Source: Sulfurovum sp.
GTDB taxonomy: Bacteria; Campylobacterota; Campylobacteria; Campylobacterales; Sulfurovaceae
Assembly: GCA_015490315.1 (NCBI GenBank)
Contig: WFYB01000073.1
Coordinates: 1-7,055, forward strand
Reading direction: 5' to 3'
Length of the DNA: 7,055 bases
Shown: in pieces, positions 5,971-7,055 of the stretch
How positions within the stretch are numbered: position 1 is the first letter of the stretch
Layout of the letters: every line of letters begins with the position of its first letter
The notes under the pieces: model-generated
Told to the model about the DNA's origin: nothing
Seen by the model: the letters and a program-made list of their open reading frames with translations, nothing else
Databases searched by the model: none
Made by a program: the position numbers and the translations under genes

Positions 5971-6840
5971 CTATGCGCCGCCTGCGATCGCTTTAGCGAT
6001 CCTGATGAGATTTGCCGACCAGTCGGGTGCCATCGGCGAGACTTTGATGACCGGGATGCCAAGCTCTTTGGCGATGATCTTCGCACTTGTATCTGAGAAC
6101 TCCGGCTGTGTAAAGATAGCACGCACCTTCTGGCGGCGCGCCTCTTGTATAAGTCTGATCAGCGCTTTGGGTTTGGGTGCCTTGCCCTCTATCTCCACAG
6201 GCAGCTGAACGAGCCCGTACTCTTTGGCGAAGTAGCCCCAGGAGGGGTGAAAGACCATAAACTTCGTCCCTTTGGGTACATTTGAGAGGATCTGACGGAT
6301 CTTCTCATCGGTGGCGTTGACCTCTGACAGCCACGCCGCAAGCCCTTGACGATAGGCTTCCTCATGGGAGGGATCGGCTTGTATTAGGGCATCGGCGATG
6401 TTGCGTGAGATGATCCTGACATTGGAAGGTGCGGTCCAGACATGCGGATCGAATCCGCTATGGGCATGATGGTGTTCATGCTCTTCATGATGCTCCTCCT
6501 CGTGCTCCTCTGCAGCCATGGGTATCTTCTCGATCCCCTTTGTCACGTCGATAACGGCAAGACGGGGATTGAGATCTTTGAATTTGGGCAGCCAGACATT
6601 CTCAAACTCCACACCAATAGCAAAATAGAGATCGGCATCGGTGATCCGGCGCATCTGAGAGGGCTTGGGCTCATAGGTATGCGGCGAATCTCCGGGTATT
6701 ACCATCGTAGCGACCTCTATCGTATCGCCGCCGATCTTTTTGGCAAAGGTTTGCTCCGGGACGATGCTGACGACACTCTTGGTCTGCGCAGACAACAAGG
6801 CAGAGAACAAAAGGGTGATAAATATTAATTTCTTTTTCAT
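5971..6840 (-). CDS. znuA: Periplasmic zinc-binding protein ZnuA
   Basis: The 289-residue protein begins with a signal peptide (MKKK then LIFITLLFSALLSA, cleavage near residue 18). It is a cluster A-I (cluster 9) solute-binding protein. Likely ligands are His54 in SPHTYEP, His133 in DPHVW and His198 in FHPSW, with a carboxylate such as Glu247 or Asp250 in QPEFSD. The loop at 111-127, rich in His and Glu, is typical of zinc-specific ZnuA and absent from most manganese homologues. It captures Zn2+ and passes it to ZnuB. The ATG at 6840 is preferred over the TTG at 6858, which would put extra residues ahead of the signal peptide and overlap the -10. No Shine-Dalgarno precedes the ATG. It is the first gene of znuA-znuC-znuB. 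Zur control is expected from the family, but no Zur box is recognised here. Confidence 0.94.
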   Translation of the reverse strand: MKKKLIFITLLFSALLSAQTKSVVSIVPEQTFAKKIGGDTIEVATMVIPGDSPHTYEPKPSQMRRITDADLYFAIGVEFENVWLPKFKDLNPRLAVIDVTKGIEKIPMAAEEHEEEHHEEHEHHHAHSGFDPHVWTAPSNVRIISRNIADALIQADPSHEEAYRQGLAAWLSEVNATDEKIRQILSNVPKGTKFMVFHPSWGYFAKEYGLVQLPVEIEGKAPKPKALIRLIQEARRQKVRAIFTQPEFSDTSAKIIAKELGIPVIKVSPMAPDWSANLIRIAKAIAGGA

Positions 6841-6847
6841 AGAGGCA

Positions 6848-6875
6848 ATTATATCCAAAATGGAGAGGATGCAAA
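6848..6875 (-). promoter_or_regulatory. Candidate znuACB promoter giving a leaderless mRNA
   Basis: On the minus strand TATAAT lies at 6848-6853 and TTTGCA at 6870-6875 (four of six to the -35 consensus) with a 16-bp spacer. The usual distance from the -10 puts the transcript start at about 6840-6841, which is the first base of the znuA ATG or the base before it. Confidence 0.5.
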
Positions 6876-6900
6876 AGCTGCACAGTAGAAGCGTACAAAC

Positions 6901-6930
6901 TTGACATGATTAATATAATTAAAGTATAAT
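6901..6930 (+). promoter_or_regulatory. Consensus sigma-70 promoter of the BrnT-like gene, with palindromes
   Basis: TTGACA at 6901-6906 and TATAAT at 6925-6930 both match consensus perfectly, 18 bases apart. A palindrome TTAAT-ATA-ATTAA (6910-6922) fills the spacer, and AGTATA (6923-6928) is repeated inverted as TATACT (6934-6939) over the -10 and likely start. Toxin-antitoxin operons are commonly self-repressed at such sites. Confidence 0.7.
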
Positions 6931-6955
6931 TTATATACTATTAAAGAGGTTTCAA

Positions 6956-7055
6956 ATGCAGTTTGAATATGATGAGAATAAAAGCAAAATCAATAAAGAG
7001 AAGCATGGCATTGATTTTGTGGAAGCACAGAAGTTGTGGCAGCATGAAAATGCAC
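6956..7055 (+). CDS. brnT: BrnT-family toxin (type II toxin-antitoxin), 3' partial
   Basis: Only the first 33 codons are present; the gene runs off the right edge. The start MQFEYDENKSKINKEKHG followed by IDFVEAQKLW matches the N-terminus of the BrnT toxin family (formerly DUF497), where an F-E-W/Y-D-x-x-K segment is followed by N, KHG and F-x-E-A. BrnT is a ribonuclease toxin of about 90 residues held by the BrnA antitoxin, which normally follows in the same operon and represses it. AAAGAGG at 6943-6949 is a suitable ribosome site six bases before the ATG. The strong promoter and AT-rich base use set it apart from the znu operon, from which it diverges. The rest of the toxin and any brnA are outside the window, so whether the system is intact cannot be judged. 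Confidence 0.75.
   Translation, partial: MQFEYDENKSKINKEKHGIDFVEAQKLWQHENA

Noticed and set aside
5320..6828. Plus-strand frames opposite znuC and znuA (5320-5559, 5596-5967, 6005-6208, 6442-6828)
   Set aside because: They overlap genes with complete, recognisable motifs on the minus strand and have no independent support.

Overview
The window looks like chromosomal DNA from a Campylobacterota (epsilonproteobacterial) sulfur- or hydrogen-oxidiser of the Sulfurovum/Sulfurimonas/Sulfuricurvum type. This is inferred from protein flavour, the compact minus-strand operons and the mixed base composition; no rRNA or other phylogenetic marker is present. Two kinds of DNA are visible. The core genes at the far left (1-233) and from about 2400 to 6840 are GC-balanced. 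The stretch from about 234 to 2398 and the right end beyond about 6900 are strongly AT-rich and look acquired.

Left to right: the 3' end of a CopZ-like [2Fe-2S]/metal-binding protein (1-233, +); a decayed HNH endonuclease remnant (255-476, +) that has lost one zinc cysteine and its catalytic His; two short palindromic repeat units; then a solitary P-loop ATPase gene (659-2214, +) with good expression signals but a frame break at an A8 run (1149-1156), which separates Walker A from Walker B. The same two repeat units recur in the same order after the ATPase gene (2272-2385), so the ATPase is bracketed by matching doublets.

Minus-strand genes follow: a small lipoprotein (2721-2912) directly ahead of an SMR drug-efflux protein (2399-2719); an 85-bp element with 13-bp terminal inverted repeats (2972-3056); a secreted protein with seven repeats, probably a seven-bladed beta-propeller (3066-4256); and a complete zinc-uptake operon, znuA-znuC-znuB (6840 down to 4340). 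In that operon ZnuA captures Zn2+ in the periplasm, ZnuB is the membrane channel and ZnuC the ATPase; the genes abut or overlap by 4 bp. The znuA promoter is placed so that the mRNA would begin at or next to the ATG, that is, leaderless.

The right edge carries the start of a BrnT-type toxin gene (6956 onward, +) behind a consensus sigma-70 promoter with palindromes over the spacer and -10. The least explained parts are the repeat-bracketed, frame-broken ATPase, the 14-bp inverted repeat in front of the propeller gene, and the 85-bp inverted-repeat element.
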